Assembly (NCBI GenBank): GCA_022496205.1
Contig: WTXD01000002.1
Coordinates: 930,001-994,000 of the forward strand
DNA length: 64,000 bases
Direction: 5' to 3'
Origin: Gloeopeniophorella convolvens
Taxonomy: Eukaryota > Basidiomycota > Agaricomycetes > Russulales
Part shown: piece by piece, positions 63,645 to 64,000 of the stretch
Layout of the letters: the number at the start of each line of letters is the position of its first letter
How positions within the stretch are numbered: position 1 is the stretch's first letter
Notes under the pieces: model-generated
Seen by the model: only the letters and a program-made list of their open reading frames with translations
Told to the model about the DNA's origin: nothing
Database searches by the model: none
Translations under genes and position numbers: made by a program

Positions 63645-64000
63645 GAGCGACGGTGTCTTTGTGCGCTAGCAGGCACTGTGTGTGATTAGGACGCATCGAT
63701 AGCAACATCAGTGATTTTTCTTTTTATAATACGAGTGGAAGCAAACGACGAATGCGATGGAACGGCGGACAGAGTCGAGAGCAGCGTCCGGCAAATCTCG
63801 GGATGCCGAGGTTCTCGCGGGCGGCAGCGTGCGGCGTGCCGATACGCCGAGCGGCTCATCTCTCCGAGCAGCTGGCCGTGCTCAACTCAGCTCTCAGCTT
63901 CTCACTCGACCATGAATATGATCGCCTGCCGAGCGGTTCAACTTCAGCTTTTCGGGATGCATAGCTCGTCGAATCCACGTCATCTTCCAGAAGCCGTATA
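63645..64000. other. Right-end intergenic region
   Basis: This follows the SCOT stop codon. A T-rich stretch with TATAATA lies at about 63718-63730. The open frame at 63752-63964 shows no motif and I do not call it. It could be the start of another gene's upstream region. Confidence 0.4.

Noticed and set aside
63752..63964. 70-residue frame at the right end
   Set aside because: No motif, no upstream context and no splice partner inside the window.

Overview
The window reads as nuclear DNA of a basidiomycete fungus, most likely an Agaricomycete. Genes are closely packed on both strands and cut by very many short (about 40-80 nt) introns with GT..AG ends and CTRAY-like branch sites. The set is that of a conserved eukaryotic chromosome arm: splicing, ribosome biogenesis, DNA replication and repair, trafficking and mitochondrial metabolism. 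I saw no transposon, virus, CRISPR array, rRNA or convincing tRNA. Assignments rest on motifs recognised by eye, and gene models were rebuilt by hand so that every exon junction keeps frame. Two genes cannot be kept in frame without a one-base correction.

Layout. 1-642: 5' part of a HAL-type protein kinase (-). 643-4469: long sparse region with a CT-rich stretch, a weak candidate gene (1520-2144) and CpG-rich alternating purine-pyrimidine DNA. 4470-7243 PRP28 helicase (-). 8311-9167 protein methyltransferase (-), divergent from 9323-12679 RhoGEF (+). 13041-15351 asparagine synthetase (-), divergent from 15871-17198 plasma-membrane syntaxin (+). 17566-18546 phosphatidylinositol synthase (+). 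18804-22237 mitochondrial-type AAA ATPase (+). 22321-23608 NSE1 (-), 23823-24653 phosphatidylserine synthase (-), 24781-26596 primase large subunit (-). 27014-31582 large disordered protein (-). 32600-36884 USP7/Ubp15 deubiquitinase (+). 37066-37930 SEC66 (-), divergent from 38171-40324 mitochondrial citrate synthase (+). 40650-41852 hypothetical protein with a frame break (-), divergent from 42019-44501 PP2A B56 subunit (+). 44781-47038 cytosolic HSP70 (+) with a heat-shock element. 47275-50455 secreted PhoD-type phosphatase (-) with 22 exons. 51026-53439 SPB4 helicase (-), divergent from 53910-57176 SOG2 (+). 57469-59930 PEP7/VAC1 (-), divergent from 59967-61258 twinfilin (+) with 36 bp between start codons. 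61535-63644 succinyl-CoA:3-ketoacid CoA-transferase (+). 63645-64000: nothing recognised.

There is no gene cluster forming one pathway. Two CDP-alcohol phosphatidyltransferases (PIS1, CHO1) lie about 5 kb apart, and two energy-metabolism enzymes (citrate synthase, SCOT) are present, but between unrelated neighbours. I found no clearly new biological system. The features most worth following are structural: five GC-AG introns, 8-nt micro-exons in phoD, the step-type heat-shock element, the 36-bp divergent start-codon spacing, the two one-base frame breaks, and the CpG-rich left region.
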